A DNA stretch of 64,000 nt. Origin: Linanthus parryae. Taxonomy: Eukaryota > Streptophyta > Magnoliopsida > Ericales > Polemoniaceae. How positions within the stretch are numbered: the stretch's first letter is position 1; each line of letters opens with the position of its first letter. Shown here in pieces: positions 34,440 through 45,829 of the stretch. The stretch is from contig JALGPY010000004.1 of NCBI GenBank assembly GCA_023055425.1, forward strand, positions 115,051,504 through 115,115,503. Reading direction: 5' to 3'. The translations under genes and the position numbers were made by a program. The notes under the pieces are model-generated. The model saw only the letters and a list, made by a program, of their open reading frames with translations. It was not told the origin of the DNA and did not search any database.

Positions 34440-34793
34440 ACACTTGAGTCATGAGATGAATTTGGTTTAAGGATATCCTCTGTTCATGCACGAACAAAAT
34501 TAATCGAAAGGATGTGTGGCTGAAAATGACAGTATCATTTAATGTATTTTATGCGTCTAACCATTCAACTAATGTTGTTTCAAGTTACTAACAGAGGAAG
34601 TGTCTAGATAAGGATACCCGTATGGCCGTATCTTTACCCTAGCATCACCCTGATAATGATCTAAGATATCATAAGGATACTATAGGGAAGAAACAAGGAA
34701 AATTAATACATTTGAGCGAACTGAAAATTCTCGTATACACAAGTCAAATAATATTTATTAGAAAATACAAATTGAGCCAGATGTTACATATAA
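34440..34793. other. 3' flank of the adjacent DUF295 copy
   Basis: Non-coding. It shares blocks with 16170-16480 (GTTCATGCACGAAC, AACAGAGGAAGTGTCTAG, TATCTTTACCC). Confidence 0.5.
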
Positions 34794-35225
34794 TCACGAC
34801 ATTGGGGTAATCCATACGGGATGTGGCTTTACAGATTCAGAATTGGTAAGGTACAGAAGACTAAAACTAGAGTCCTCTAACCGGAACACACCCATATCGT
34901 TACCAGACCGCACACTCAACTTCTGACCATCAGCAGAATCATCGGTGAAATAGATCAGGTATCCCTCGTAACCCATGAGGTTCGAGCTTGTCAATGAAAA
35001 AGATTGATTCGTGCCGATAAACATTGCACCGGCGTTCAAGTCTCTGACTTCAATCCACTGGTTCTCCTCAGATGCACTTGTTTCTAGCTTGAATACTTGG
35101 AACATAGCGGTTTGGTAAGTCAAATCCCGTGCGTCGCTACAGAAGTTGTTCTCATAGTCAAATTCTTCTCTTGGTTGTCTTGTTAAATATACTTCCCTTG
35201 ACATGTGGCCTAAATGCAGTTTCAT
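34794..35225 (-). pseudogene. DUF295 C-terminal part, 5' truncated
   Basis: An open frame of 143 codons has an intact C-terminal third: EEFDYENNFCSDARDL, YQTAMFQVFKLETSASE, WIEVRDLNAGAMFIGTNQSF, GYLIYFTDDSADG, GNDMGVFRLEDSS and VWITPMS. It starts in the acidic-insert region (REEFDYE). Upstream DNA shows no F-box or propeller start, so it is a truncated copy. Residues are highly similar to those in the copy at 23057-23892. Confidence 0.75.
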
Positions 35226-36381
35226 CCCTACATATGAGAACCTACAAATACCGCGTTTTTTTTAGAATCAAACACCTCCTAATACATGTAGGAGTACTGG
35301 TGTCGCGTTCTGCCTCGATGACTTGTAAAATCTTACCGACATAGTTATTCCATTTAATCAATATATATTTCATGATTCATATCATCTGTATACGTGTTTT
35401 GCAATGGCGTAATGTGTGGAAACCACGACCATAATTTTTCCGTATAACTAATGAATGTGGTAGTGTTATTAAGTTAATTAACAACTACTAATTAGTCGAG
35501 CCACTCATTCACAACTTGTGTGATTTTTTAGGTGTAGTATCCTCCAATTGCTCGGTATGTATCTTATTTTGTTTTATCCACGACAAAACTGTGTATGCAG
35601 ACATTTATTACAAATGAAAAGTTGCATTAAGCCAGAATAATTTGGTACAACAATGCTATTATTGAAGCATATATAAAAGCCACAAAATCATGCAAGTATT
35701 GTTGTGCCATTCACCGAAATCATGTAATCGGTACTTGAATGTAGAAGATGTTGAAAAAGCTATCGAATTATAATTTTCTTCCATCTTCACGCAACTTGTA
35801 CTTGAAAACTCTAACGATGTATTCATTATGTTGTTCATTTGTCTTTAAAGCACTTATGCATCATGAAAATGTTTGTCAGGGTCGATGCAAGAGATTCAAT
35901 AAACAATATAGTTAAGTTGTGGACATGGGGCGGAGGCATGTTGGACATAGTTAAGTTGACCCTGTGCCCACTTGAATTTTTTTACGCCCTACTATACTAG
36001 ATATAGATGCTATATTTTTACAAGGTAAAGTTAAGTTAATTAGAACCTGCACAGTGCAGATCTTTGTGTAACGTTGCTACCTTGTGGAGTCGGATGCCCG
36101 CCCAGTTACTTCAAATCTTAGGAGAAATACAGCATTTTCACTAACTCTGAATGAGACGGTAAGATGTTTGTATATTTATAAATTTTCACATGACTTCAGT
36201 TGACTCTTTTTTTTAAAGAAAGATAAAAAAAAAGTTTCAAACCTGAAAAAAAGCAGAGAGTTGTTATATAGTTTGGAGGTTAAGAAGACACAGCATATAT
36301 ATATATATTCTATAAAACAACATGGTTTAATTAACTTATGGCTTTTTAGTCTTTAGATTAAATAAAATAGTCCTAGCCCTT
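35226..36381. other. Non-coding; includes a segmental duplicate
   Basis: No gene. The block at 35925-36265 is the partner of 20620-21000 and contains the same small DUF295 remnant. An (AT)n run is at about 36295-36308. Confidence 0.6.
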
Positions 36382-37008
36382 TGTGCACAAGAGATTCCGG
36401 CGGGGAGACCTCCGTGTACACCGTATGTAGGGGATCAGAGATGGCACAGGAAGAGTTGGGTTGTGTGTAGGGAGAGAGTAAGGCAGTAGCAATGTCTGAG
36501 AGAGAGACAGAGGTTTGGCAGAGCTTCCGCGTATGGCAAGTGTGTTCTCCTTTGTATGGAAAGTTTAACGTCCTATATATTGCAGGGAACGTGACCGTTG
36601 TAGTGTGGTTAATGCGCCCATTAATGGCGGCTTAATTAGCTTAACCACAACGGCACGTTCGTCCTCATATATAGGGACCGTTACAGCACGTTGTGCGCGA
36701 ATACCGCAACCGTTACAAGTTTGACCGGGTTTGACCGGATTGATCGGGTTTATGGAGCTCGTGCCATAAATCTCTCAAAGCAGTTACTAAAGGTCGCGTG
36801 CGGGCTTGGCTCGCACGCGACAGGGCTTACTCTAGCCTCCAAACCACTAAGTCCCTACAAGTCCCGTGCAGTGGTATGCGAGGGCTCTGTCTCGCAGCCC
36901 CCACATGGATCAGCGCGGCTGGTGATCCAGTGTGTGTGGAGCACAATATGGTGTGCTGGATGGTTGCCACGTGGCCAAGATCTGTTAGCTCAGAAAGCAC
37001 TATCTACA
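36382..37008 (-). repeat. Tat element 3' LTR
   Basis: This 627-bp LTR in the reverse orientation of the solo LTR at 33808-34434 starts TGTAGATAG and ends GCACA on the element strand. The partner LTR is outside the window, so the age cannot be estimated. Confidence 0.9.
36571..36677. promoter_or_regulatory. Palindromic LTR promoter, candidate for the antisense gene
   Basis: It has the same inverted-repeat structure as at 34140-34245. Its plus-strand box (CTCATATATAGGGACC, about 36664-36679) points toward the antisense gene that starts at 37738. The minus-strand box (from TCCTATATATTGC) suits element-sense transcription. Use as a two-way promoter is inferred. Confidence 0.5.
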
Positions 37009-37022
37009 TTAGCCCCCTTTCT
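37009..37022 (-). other. Tat element polypurine tract
   Basis: On the element strand AGAAAGGGGGCTAA directly precedes the 3' LTR. It fixes the element orientation as minus. Confidence 0.85.
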
Positions 37023-37737
37023 GCGCGTGAAGACTCATAGCTGTATAGACTTCCATGCGCGGAAACCAACATACGCGTCGCCGCCACGCACCAATTCAAA
37101 TACGGGTAAGTTCAGCCCCCGTGCGTGCCATTATGACCTAAAACCCCTAGAGTCGTGCCGTCTGGCCTTTAGGGTTTTAGGCGTGACGTCAGCTTGTCCT
37201 GTGATTGCGCGATTCGACGGTGACGGTTGCGATTCGACTACTGAAAGGACGCAACCCTTCATTGTTTTTGGATAAATACCTTGTACTCTTGCAAAGCATC
37301 ACTTCTTTCTCTTAAAGTGAATGATACCTGGAAGTCTTCGAGAGCAGATTCAGATAATCAATCATCAGTTCAGAACTGCAAATCGTCTTCTTCAAATGTG
37401 TGTATCCAAGCAGGCTTCGCGGAAACAAGGTTGGTCTTGTTCAATTCCGATTTAAAATACCAGTGTATGCTTTGAACTGTGTTGGATCTGCAAACCCATG
37501 ACATATGATCTGTTGATACTTGTAAAGAAGCTTCAAGCTTTGGACCCACTTTTGCTTTAATCCTTCAATAGTAAGGACTTCGGATGTGGGGTTTTGAAAT
37601 CACTGATAATGCAATCCTCTAATTTCTGAAATTGATACCAGAAACTGTTCACCTTTCTTTCCATAGATCTTGAATCTCGAAATTCAAACTGAAGTGTAGC
37701 ATATTTCTCCCCCCTTTTTTCTTGCTCTTCCGCAGGA

Positions 37738-40700
37738 ATGGCCAAGACAAAAGGAACCAAACCCACCAAGGAGGACGAAGAGATACCTGATCTTCCGCAA
37801 GCTTTGTGGCGAAAAGCCCCCTATCTGGGTGGTAAAGATTTCTACCACGCGAGGGTTAAGGCGAAGAAATTGCCTGCTTCTGTCCCCAATGAGGGATTGC
37901 TAACACTGACTCCTCCAGTTAACTCAGCCTTGCTCGAGTTGATTGGCTCCGAGGACGTGGTTCGATTGAGAATCGAAAATGGGTACTTCCCCTATGCTGC
38001 GATTTCCACCCAATCTTTTGTCCAGAAATTGGACTACATGGATGAGTGTATTGACCACGTGTTGACCGATCATGCTGCGACTCTTAATGAGGCCGGCGTA
38101 TACTTCGTTGTTCGTGCTATGAAGGGTGCTGCCGTGAAGCTGGACCAGTCCATGCTTCTAAACCTTCTTTCCCGCTACTCGCCTGCGACTCACACATTCC
38201 ACTTTGCTGAGTTCGAGGCTGCCCCCACACTCGAGGACGTGCATATGCTGTACGATCTTTCTCCCATGGGTGAAGTGGACCCCTTGAGTCCTTTGAGGAC
38301 GACTGCGGAGATCGCTTTGTACACGCAGATGGAGGAATGCTTATCAGAAGTGAAGAAAATCTCCACCCGGTGGACTACTACCAAAGCCCTTCCGAACTGG
38401 CAGTTGGTTGATACGTCTGCGAAGAATACCTGGAACAAATGGGTGCAGTACTTCTTTCGTGACTACGCGAACAACAGTATCACCAAGAAGCTTCTGAGTG
38501 AGGACCCGGAGGCCAAGAATTATGTGGAGGGTAAAGGCTATCACTTGACCCTTTGTGCTTTCCTCTGTGCATGGCTGTCGAGGTACCTAATCGATGGTCA
38601 CCCGCATGATGGGGTCTTCTATCACGTTCTGCCGCTTGCTGTGAAGCTCGCCCTTGGCCAGAGAGTCGCACTCGGACCCTTGGTCTTGGGCACGCTGTAC
38701 CATAGACTAGATCAGCTAGTTGTGGCTATGAAGGTGTCGCGTGGCCGCCTCGATATACTGACTTTTGTCAACATATCCTTCTTGACGATGTGGGTCTTTG
38801 AACGGTGGCCGTCCTATGCCCCGGCTGGTCTTAAGCCCAACAAGTGGTGTCCCCCAGGCAAGACGGAGGAGCGTAACAGTGGCAGAGCTGCGAGGTGGTT
38901 CGGGGCGAACAATACCAAGTGCGTTTGGAGCCTGATATGCGACAAGCGGCAAGAGTTCACTGCCAGGCCCTATGCCATGCGCATTGAGAACGTGCGATGG
39001 TTTCCAAAGCTGTACCCTTCTAAGGGTGTCGTCTTCTCAGAAGAGCTCCTCTTCGAAGAGGGATCGCATTTCCATGAGCGCTATCGCGAATTCTTTTGCT
39101 GGTGTCTGCGAGGTTCCCTTCCTGCTCTCGCAGAGCATTTTCGTTAGCTCGCGCCAAGGTACGAGAGGATTACCGTGGATGTTGACCCCACTCGAGTTTC
39201 TCCCCAGTTCGGCTTTGATGCAGTGGCACCATCAATCTGGCCCCAGTCCATTATCAGAGGTTGCTATAAGCGCTTGCTAACAAAGGAGTGCAAGACAGTC
39301 TTCATGAACAATCTTCCCTTTGAGCAGCCTGCGGGTAACCGCGAGGGCGGTTGTTCCCAGAACTGGCTCGCATACTGGATCGCCCAGCAAACGAGGATTG
39401 AAACACAGTCGGCCGCCCAGCCGAGTAGAGCTCCCTTGATCAAAAGAAACTCTTTTCCGTTTCGCCCCAATTGCAGTCTGAGCGAGTCTGAATATGGTTG
39501 CTACTCATTGTTGGATCATGAGAACCATTTGTGCCCTGACGTCATTCTGAAGGAAAAGATCGCCGCAGTTAAGAAAGGCGACTCGCATGTCAGCAGATAT
39601 AGCGAGACATTTGCTGAGGTAAGCAACTCTTTTTTTTCGTGCATTAAGCTTCTTGATTTCCACATGTTGATGCCTTTATTCTATACTGTTTGCTGTAGTG
39701 TCATGTGCGGAGATTCGCATCTGGTGATCGTTCCAAGTCGCTGGTCAACACCATTGTTTCCACCAGAAGAAAAGGACAGTCGTTCCTGCTAGCATCGAGG
39801 ATGGACCCCGAGGTCGAAACCAGGATTCGCGCAGTCATGAATGCTTTTGCTGACTCGCTGATAGATAATGCTCCGGCCTCGTCTCCACCCAGAGATAATC
39901 CGTCTCCTCCAGCGACTGCCGCGCCGAGAGCGAAGAGACCCAGGCAAAAGGGAATTACAATTTCTTCCCCTAGAAGTGCTCCAACTTCCCCTCCAGCGAG
40001 GTCCCTTTCTGTCAAGGATAAAGGCAAAGGTCGCATGCCCAGTAGAGCGCGGAAGGAGCTCGCAGTTGAGACCTTCGTTCCATTCAACCAGGAGGAAGAA
40101 GAGGAGAGGCAGGAGCCCAGAGAAGGTGATGAAGAAGAAGAAGAAAGAATCAATGTGATACATGAGGAAGAATCAGGAGGTACCTCCATCGCGTTTCCCT
40201 TCTCATTATCGTAATTCTTTTGCAACTCTTTCTCAAACCAATTGTTTCTTCGCAGATGATGATGATGATGAGACCATCGGTGGCCTTTTGGCCAAGAGAC
40301 AAAAGAGGAATGCTCATTCTGGCATTCCAGACGAACCCATAAGCGAGGACGTTCTTGCCGAGTCCAGGAAGACAGCCGCGGAAGCTGCTGAAAGAAGAAG
40401 GCAGCGCGAAGAGGAGGAGCTCGAGCGTGTGAGACAGCGGAGCCTCGAAGAGCAACATGTTGACGACTTAGTGCGTCCCATTGATGAGGAAGATGTGCTT
40501 CCCGAAGAGGTGGCTCCTCAGGCGGAGGAGGAGGATGCGGCTCCAGAAGAGGATGCAGCAGCTCTGGAGCAGGCCCAAGCAGATTTTGAAGAAATCGCAG
40601 GCGGCGATAAAGGTGAGATCTTCAATCTCGCAGTAACTTATAGAGATGTTGTAGTGAGTGCATTAAAGCACGGTGTGTCAAAAGCTGACATTCGCCGTTG

Positions 40701-42034
40701 GCTAGTCGGCAAGTGCGGAGAACCTTCAGGTAATCATTTGAGAAATATGCATGGACTAGACCTTAGCAACTTGAAACAGAATCATGACTGGTTTCTTCGC
40801 GTCCCAGGTCACGCTCATTTTAAGGACCTGCTTAATGAGGACACACTAATAGGGCATGGTTCCACGTCTTTAGTGTATGACGAAGATACTACAATCCCAC
40901 CTTCGCGTGGAGGTGCTTGCTCTTAGCTTTAGCAAAGATAGTAAAATAACGTGCAATACGAGTTACCTCATACTATCGCATTTTGTATCGCAGGCAATGC
41001 TGAGGAACCTGTGCTGGAGCAGAGAAGTCAGCCTTCTGCGTCCTATGTTCCGATTCCGAGTTCCCATACCGAGAAACCCGTCGCAGCTGCTGAACATGCA
41101 GGAGAGCCTCTTGAGGACATCATCGAACTTTCTGATGATGCTGAAGCTGTGCTAATGGAGGAAAATGCCCATAATGGCGCTGAGGAAGTAAGAACAGGTA
41201 CTGTCGATGCTGCCACATCTGAAAGTGTCCCTCGCCAAGCAACTTCGGCTGTCACTTCGCCTCCGGCGACGACTGGGTCGGCGGCACCTCTTCCTGCGTG
41301 GAGCTTTTGGGGCTCGCAGGTCGGGAATGCAGTCGCAGCTGGTGCGGCTTATACTCTTCCTCCTAACTATGAGGGGTTAGAGCTCGCAGCTGACAGGAGA
41401 GCTATGGAGCGAGGACAGTCTTCGACTACTCCAGCAATGCGCATTCCTTCTCTTCGTGAAATTCTTGAAGGAACTGGTAAGTAGAGATTTGTTGTTTGCA
41501 TCTCGCATTATTCATTTGCGAGTTTGATAGCGTAACTTAGCTTTGTCATTGCTTTAGGTTTGAAGCAAACTGATGTGGACTGGCTAGTTCGGATGCGCCT
41601 TACCTACCCCCAATCATTTGCGAGATCTCTGGAGATAGGGCCCTTTGACAGGAGGCTGTTTCTTACCGAGGCCATTTGGATTTTGGAGCAGCTGTCTGCG
41701 GCCACGCCTGCGACCATTTTCGTCCAGAGTGCCGAATTGCTTTTTGGCATGTGCCGAAATCTTCTTGCCAAAGTCCAAGGCAGACTGGGTTTCAGATTTC
41801 TTATGAAAAGAGTTACCCTGATTCGCGCAGCCGTAACCTTGAAACTCGGCCACCAAAACCTCGCAGCTGAGAAGCAGAAGGTGGAGCAGCAGAAGCAAAA
41901 AGGCTGAAGAGGCTATGAAGCTCTATCATGATATGAATGCCAAGTGCGAGCAATTGAAGCAAGAAGTGGAGCAGGTAGAGAAACTGAGCCATCAGTTCGC
42001 CCCTAGTGACTCCTTGATTAAGAATTTGCTTTGA
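37738..42034 (+). pseudogene. Antisense extra gene of the Tat element (plant mobile domain, 5 exons)
   Basis: It is read opposite to the element. The ATG at 37738 opens an exon with a plant-mobile-domain (aminotransferase-like) signature: LSRYSPATHTFHFAEFEAAP, then TLEDVHMLYDLSPMGE. Four introns with GT-AG ends keep phase: 39619-39698 (phase 0), 40180-40255, 40613-40993 and 41477-41557 (all phase 1). The third alone is doubtful, because reading through it stays open to 40926. Later exons encode a Pro/Ser-rich and then strongly acidic, Glu/Arg-rich region with nuclear-signal-like AKRPRQK. The C-terminus is coiled-coil-like (NLAAEKQKVEQQKQK). Lesions are a TAG at 39145-39147 and a frameshift in an A run near 41898, after which the tail reads to 42034. 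Function is unknown. The gene is less decayed than the element's own pol. Confidence 0.75.
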
Positions 42035-43454
42035 CTTTTTGAATTTGAAAAGTAGCAAGGAAATAGCTGGAACATTAATGTAATGTTGCTAGGGTTTCTC
42101 CCCCCCCCCTTTTTTTTTAACAAAAGAATCGACATGCCCGTTTTGCCCCTTTCCGGGATTTGATAGGATATCTCTGTGCATATCCAATTATGACATCAGC
42201 AATTGATACTCTGCTTGATTTTCGCGCTAATTTCTCGCAAGATAAGCACGCGTTCCTTGGGAAGTCCATCCGAATCATGACCATCCGTCATTAATTAGGA
42301 TACGCAACTGAATCGTCGTAGCCTTTAGTAGGGTAATTGATCGTTACCGCTTTTCAAGGCGTAAGTGATTGACCTTACCCTCTTTTCAAATTCTGCTGAC
42401 TCATCTCGGCAACTGAAAAGTCTCCACAAGGTCTATATAAACCCTGTCTTTGTCATTTTGGTTCTTCATCCCAAAAATGTGCTTTGCCGTGAGTCCTTAC
42501 GACTGCTGGCTTCAACGCTTGTTTTTCGTTGATTCATGGCAACTCCAAGTTGTGAATCCTGAGTTTGCGCTTTGTGCTATAGAAATAGTTTCCAAGATCC
42601 GCTTCATGAGGCTTATTGCTCTTTATAACCATCATAAAGAATATGGAGATGATATCTCATGTGTGTTCGAAGAATTTTCTTCGTGTATTATGTTTGCAGG
42701 TCATGTTTCCGGCCGCCTCCCGGTGAGGTGTAGCGCCGTAGTGAACGTGGTACCGATTCGTAATGAACGGCGGAATTCTCCTCCAGCATCCCTGGAGGAG
42801 AATTTATTGCCCCCACGTTCGTGAGCTCAGGGTGGCGAACCGTTGCGTTCATCCCCGTCTACAAGGAACCCTTGCCCTTCGGAGCTTCTGCTTGCCTGTT
42901 GAACGCCGGAACCGGTGGTTCCTCAAGCACATCTCATGGGATGTTGATCAGACAAGGGCCTTGTCAAATACTGGGATCTTGAACGTATGGCTTCATGTGG
43001 CTCTTTGGAGCAAGACCCCACTTGCGCTAGATGTTCGGCCGCATATTTGTGCATCGCATGGCCGGTGTTAGGACCGTTGGGTTCATCCTTTTTCAGTCAG
43101 GATTCCCGTGGTGTGTCACTGCTGGCTTGTCAGTTACTTTTCGAATGCATTGTAAGCCATGTTGGCTGCGTAGTTAGATTTGAGCTTTCTCGCTTGTAAG
43201 CTGCTATCTAGACAGATAAATTGTAAGTCTTTTTGACTCATAATGATAAATAGCTTTTGCATTATCTGCTGTGTCATTACAACAAAATACAATTTCGCAT
43301 GCGTACCGGCATATTTCGCCTTGTGTAATGCTATATACATACTTGCCATCTGCCATATAAATTCGCAGATGTTTCATTAGATCGTTCGAGATCGTGTTTG
43401 CGCAGTTGTGCCATCTTGGAAGATGGGCTTGTGGTTTGCTTTCAGATTCAAATG
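42035..43454. other. Unassigned part of the Tat element
   Basis: This region lies between the antisense gene and the repeat array. It holds a C/T homopolymer run near 42100-42118 and a TATA-like GTCTATATAAACCC near 42432. An ATG at 42477 then opens a 115-codon frame ending at 42824 (starts MCFAVSPYDCWLQRLFF) that I do not recognise. A TTTGCAG acceptor-like site inside it, near 42695-42701, leaves a spliced alternative possible. The rest has no supported feature. Confidence 0.35.
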
Positions 43455-44268
43455 TAAGTGCTATCACATCAGATAGACCTTTGTAGATCACTTTAAGATC
43501 ACTTTGCATAATGTTGCTATCGCAGTAGATAGTCGTAAAGACGAATTTTAAATCGCATTTGTATAACGCTGCTATCATAGCAGATAGGCTTGGAAGATCG
43601 TTTTACGATCACGTTACGCATATATTGCTAGCGTGGCAGATAGGTTTTGGAAGATCAATTAAGATCGTTTTTCGCATGAGTTGCTATCATGGCAGATAGG
43701 CTTTAGAAGATCAATTAAGATCATTTTGCGTAGGCTGCTATCGTGGCAGATAGGCTTTAGAAGATCAATTAAGATCGCATCTGCATATGCTGCTATTGTG
43801 GCAGATAGGCTTTAGAAGATCAATTAAGATCGCGTCTGCTATCGTGGCAGATAGGCTTAGAAGATCAATTAAGATCGCAGTTGGCATATGCTGCTATCGT
43901 GGCAGATAGACTTTAGAAGATCAATTAAGATCGCGGCTGCTATCGTGGCAGATAGGCTTAGAAGATCAATTAAGATCGCAGTTGGCATATGCTGCTATCG
44001 TGGCAGATAGACTTTAGAAGATCAATTAAGATCGCGGCTGCTATCGTGGCAGATAGGCTTAGAAGATCAGTTAAGATCGCATTTGCATAGGCTGCTATCT
44101 TGGCAGATAGGCTTAGAAGATCAGTTCAGATCGCGGCTGCTATCGTGGCAGATAGGCTTAGAAGATCAGTTAAGATCGCATGTCGCAAAGGGTGCTATCA
44201 TACCAGATAGGCTTGAGAAGATCAATTAAGATCGCATTTCGCAAAGATTGCTATTGTGGTGGATAGCC
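43455..44268. repeat. Tandem array with 46/55-bp alternating monomers
   Basis: Monomers share TGCTATCGTGGCAGATAGGC, then TTTAGAAGATCAATTAAGATC, then a variable end. Units from 43626 are well conserved, while units before that (from about 43455) are diverged. Between about 43840 and 44150 a 55-bp unit ending GCAGTTGGCATATGC or similar alternates with a 46-bp unit ending GCGGC. This gives a higher-order unit of about 101 bp. The array is in the 3' untranslated part of the Tat element. Confidence 0.92.
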
Positions 44269-44474
44269 CATTGTTAACGGTAATAACAAACTAAATGAAG
44301 CAAAATTAACAGCCAGAAATATGAAGTTCTCATTTGGGAGAATTCTCTTATTATAATGCTCTCATATGGGAGAGATGAGATTACAATCCTCTCATATGGG
44401 AGAGGAGATTGTGTAAATCATAGCCATACAAGACATGAAGCAACGTTATAATAAAACGCATGAAATGAGAGAAG

Positions 44475-45829
44475 TCAAGGATAGTACTTCTTAATCCAGC
44501 GCATGTTGACTGAACTCGGGGTTGAGGTTGTGTCGTGCAACCTTCGTATGCTGCAGTAGCCACTGTCAAAGACTTCTGTGACTTCGAAGGGTCCTTCCCA
44601 ATTGGCTGCGAACTTTGGGTGAGCCACTTCTCGCATGCAGTGGTCAGATGCGCGCAGGACCAAATCTCCAACTGCGAAATCTCTTCGCTGGACCGTCTTA
44701 TTGTAAGCACGAGCGATCATGTCTTGATACCGCTTGTTGGTCCTTTTAGCTTGCTCTCGCTTTTCCTCCAGCAAGACTAAGTCATGATCGCGTTGATTGT
44801 CGTACAGTGCGTGGAAGGCCGATCTCGCCGAATTAACTCTCACCTCCGCAGGTACCACGGCTTCGGCCCCATAGCACAGTAGGAATGGTGAGGCCCCCGT
44901 GGGTGTCCTTGGAGAAGTTCGGTAAGCCCACAGGGCTATGCTTAGAGAATCAGCCCACTTCTTGTGATCATTGCGACCATTTTGCTTAAAATCCTCAACA
45001 GCGTTTTGTTGGTCGCTTCGGCTTGCCCATTCCCTTTCGGGTAGTAAGGGGTAGAACATATTTGTCTGATATTGTACTCTGCTAACTTCGCAGCCACCTG
45101 GCGATTAACAAAAGGAGTACCGTTATCTGAAAGGATGGTATTGGGAATTCCGAACCTGCATATGATGTTTTCTCGGATGAAATTGACCACAGCTAGCGCA
45201 TTTGCCGTCTTTAGTGGTATCGCTTCCACCCACTTGGTGAACAGCTCGGTCGCGGTGAGGATAAAGTTATTCCCATGCGAAGTTGGTCGGATGGGACCAA
45301 TGAAGTCTAGAGCCCATGTGTGAAATGGCCATGGCGTTCCTAATGCATGTAGATCCACAGCAGGAGCGTGCACTAGGTTTCCTTTGAATTGACACTCCTG
45401 ACAGCGTCGTACTTTGGTGCGGCAATCAGCCTCCATCGTAGGCCAGAAATATCCAATTGAGAGGAGCTGCCTGCATAATTCCGCACCTCCTTGGTGTTCT
45501 ACCTGATGAGAAAGGTCCATGACTTCTTGTGCTTCTCTGCCGTCTAGACATCGCAGCAAGTTGCCCTCATGGCCTCTTCGCCAAAGCAAGTTCTCCTGCA
45601 CCACATATCGGGATGCTTTCCTTTTCAATTTCTCAGCTTCCTTTCTTGATTCGGGTAAGGTGCCCTGAGTGAGAAAGTCAAAGAGTGGCTTCCTCCAATC
45701 CGTGTCATCATCGGTTAGAGCGACAAGTAGAGAATCTTTGATCAGTGCGCAACTCTCGCACTTCCCTTGTATCAGGGTCGCGGCTATTGACATGTCTGGC
45801 CAGTAAATGCCATATCTCTGAGCCTTCCG
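44475..45829 (-). pseudogene. Tat integrase
   Basis: It shows the HHCC zinc-binding start (HQGGAELCRQLLSIGYFWP, then CQECQF), the core (WALDFIGPIRPTS, LSDNGTPF, NGQAEATNK) and the C-terminal FAVGDLVLR and GPFEVTEV blocks. A frameshift near 45000-45060 separates core and C-terminal parts. An in-frame TAG at 45830-45832 separates it from the upstream part. The end (WIKKYYP, stop at 44475-44477) is intact. Confidence 0.88.

Noticed and set aside
39264..40458. Minus-strand frames over the antisense gene (for example 39701-40225)
   Set aside because: They are Ser/Leu-rich mirror frames of acidic and Pro/Ser-rich exons. The plus strand has the domain, splice sites and coherent phases.
42100..42120. 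C/T homopolymer run as a polypurine tract of another element
   Set aside because: No LTR starts at either side and it is a simple homopolymer.
43455..44268. CRISPR-like array of regularly spaced repeats
   Set aside because: The units are contiguous tandem monomers without unique spacers. The genome is a plant and the array lies inside a retrotransposon.
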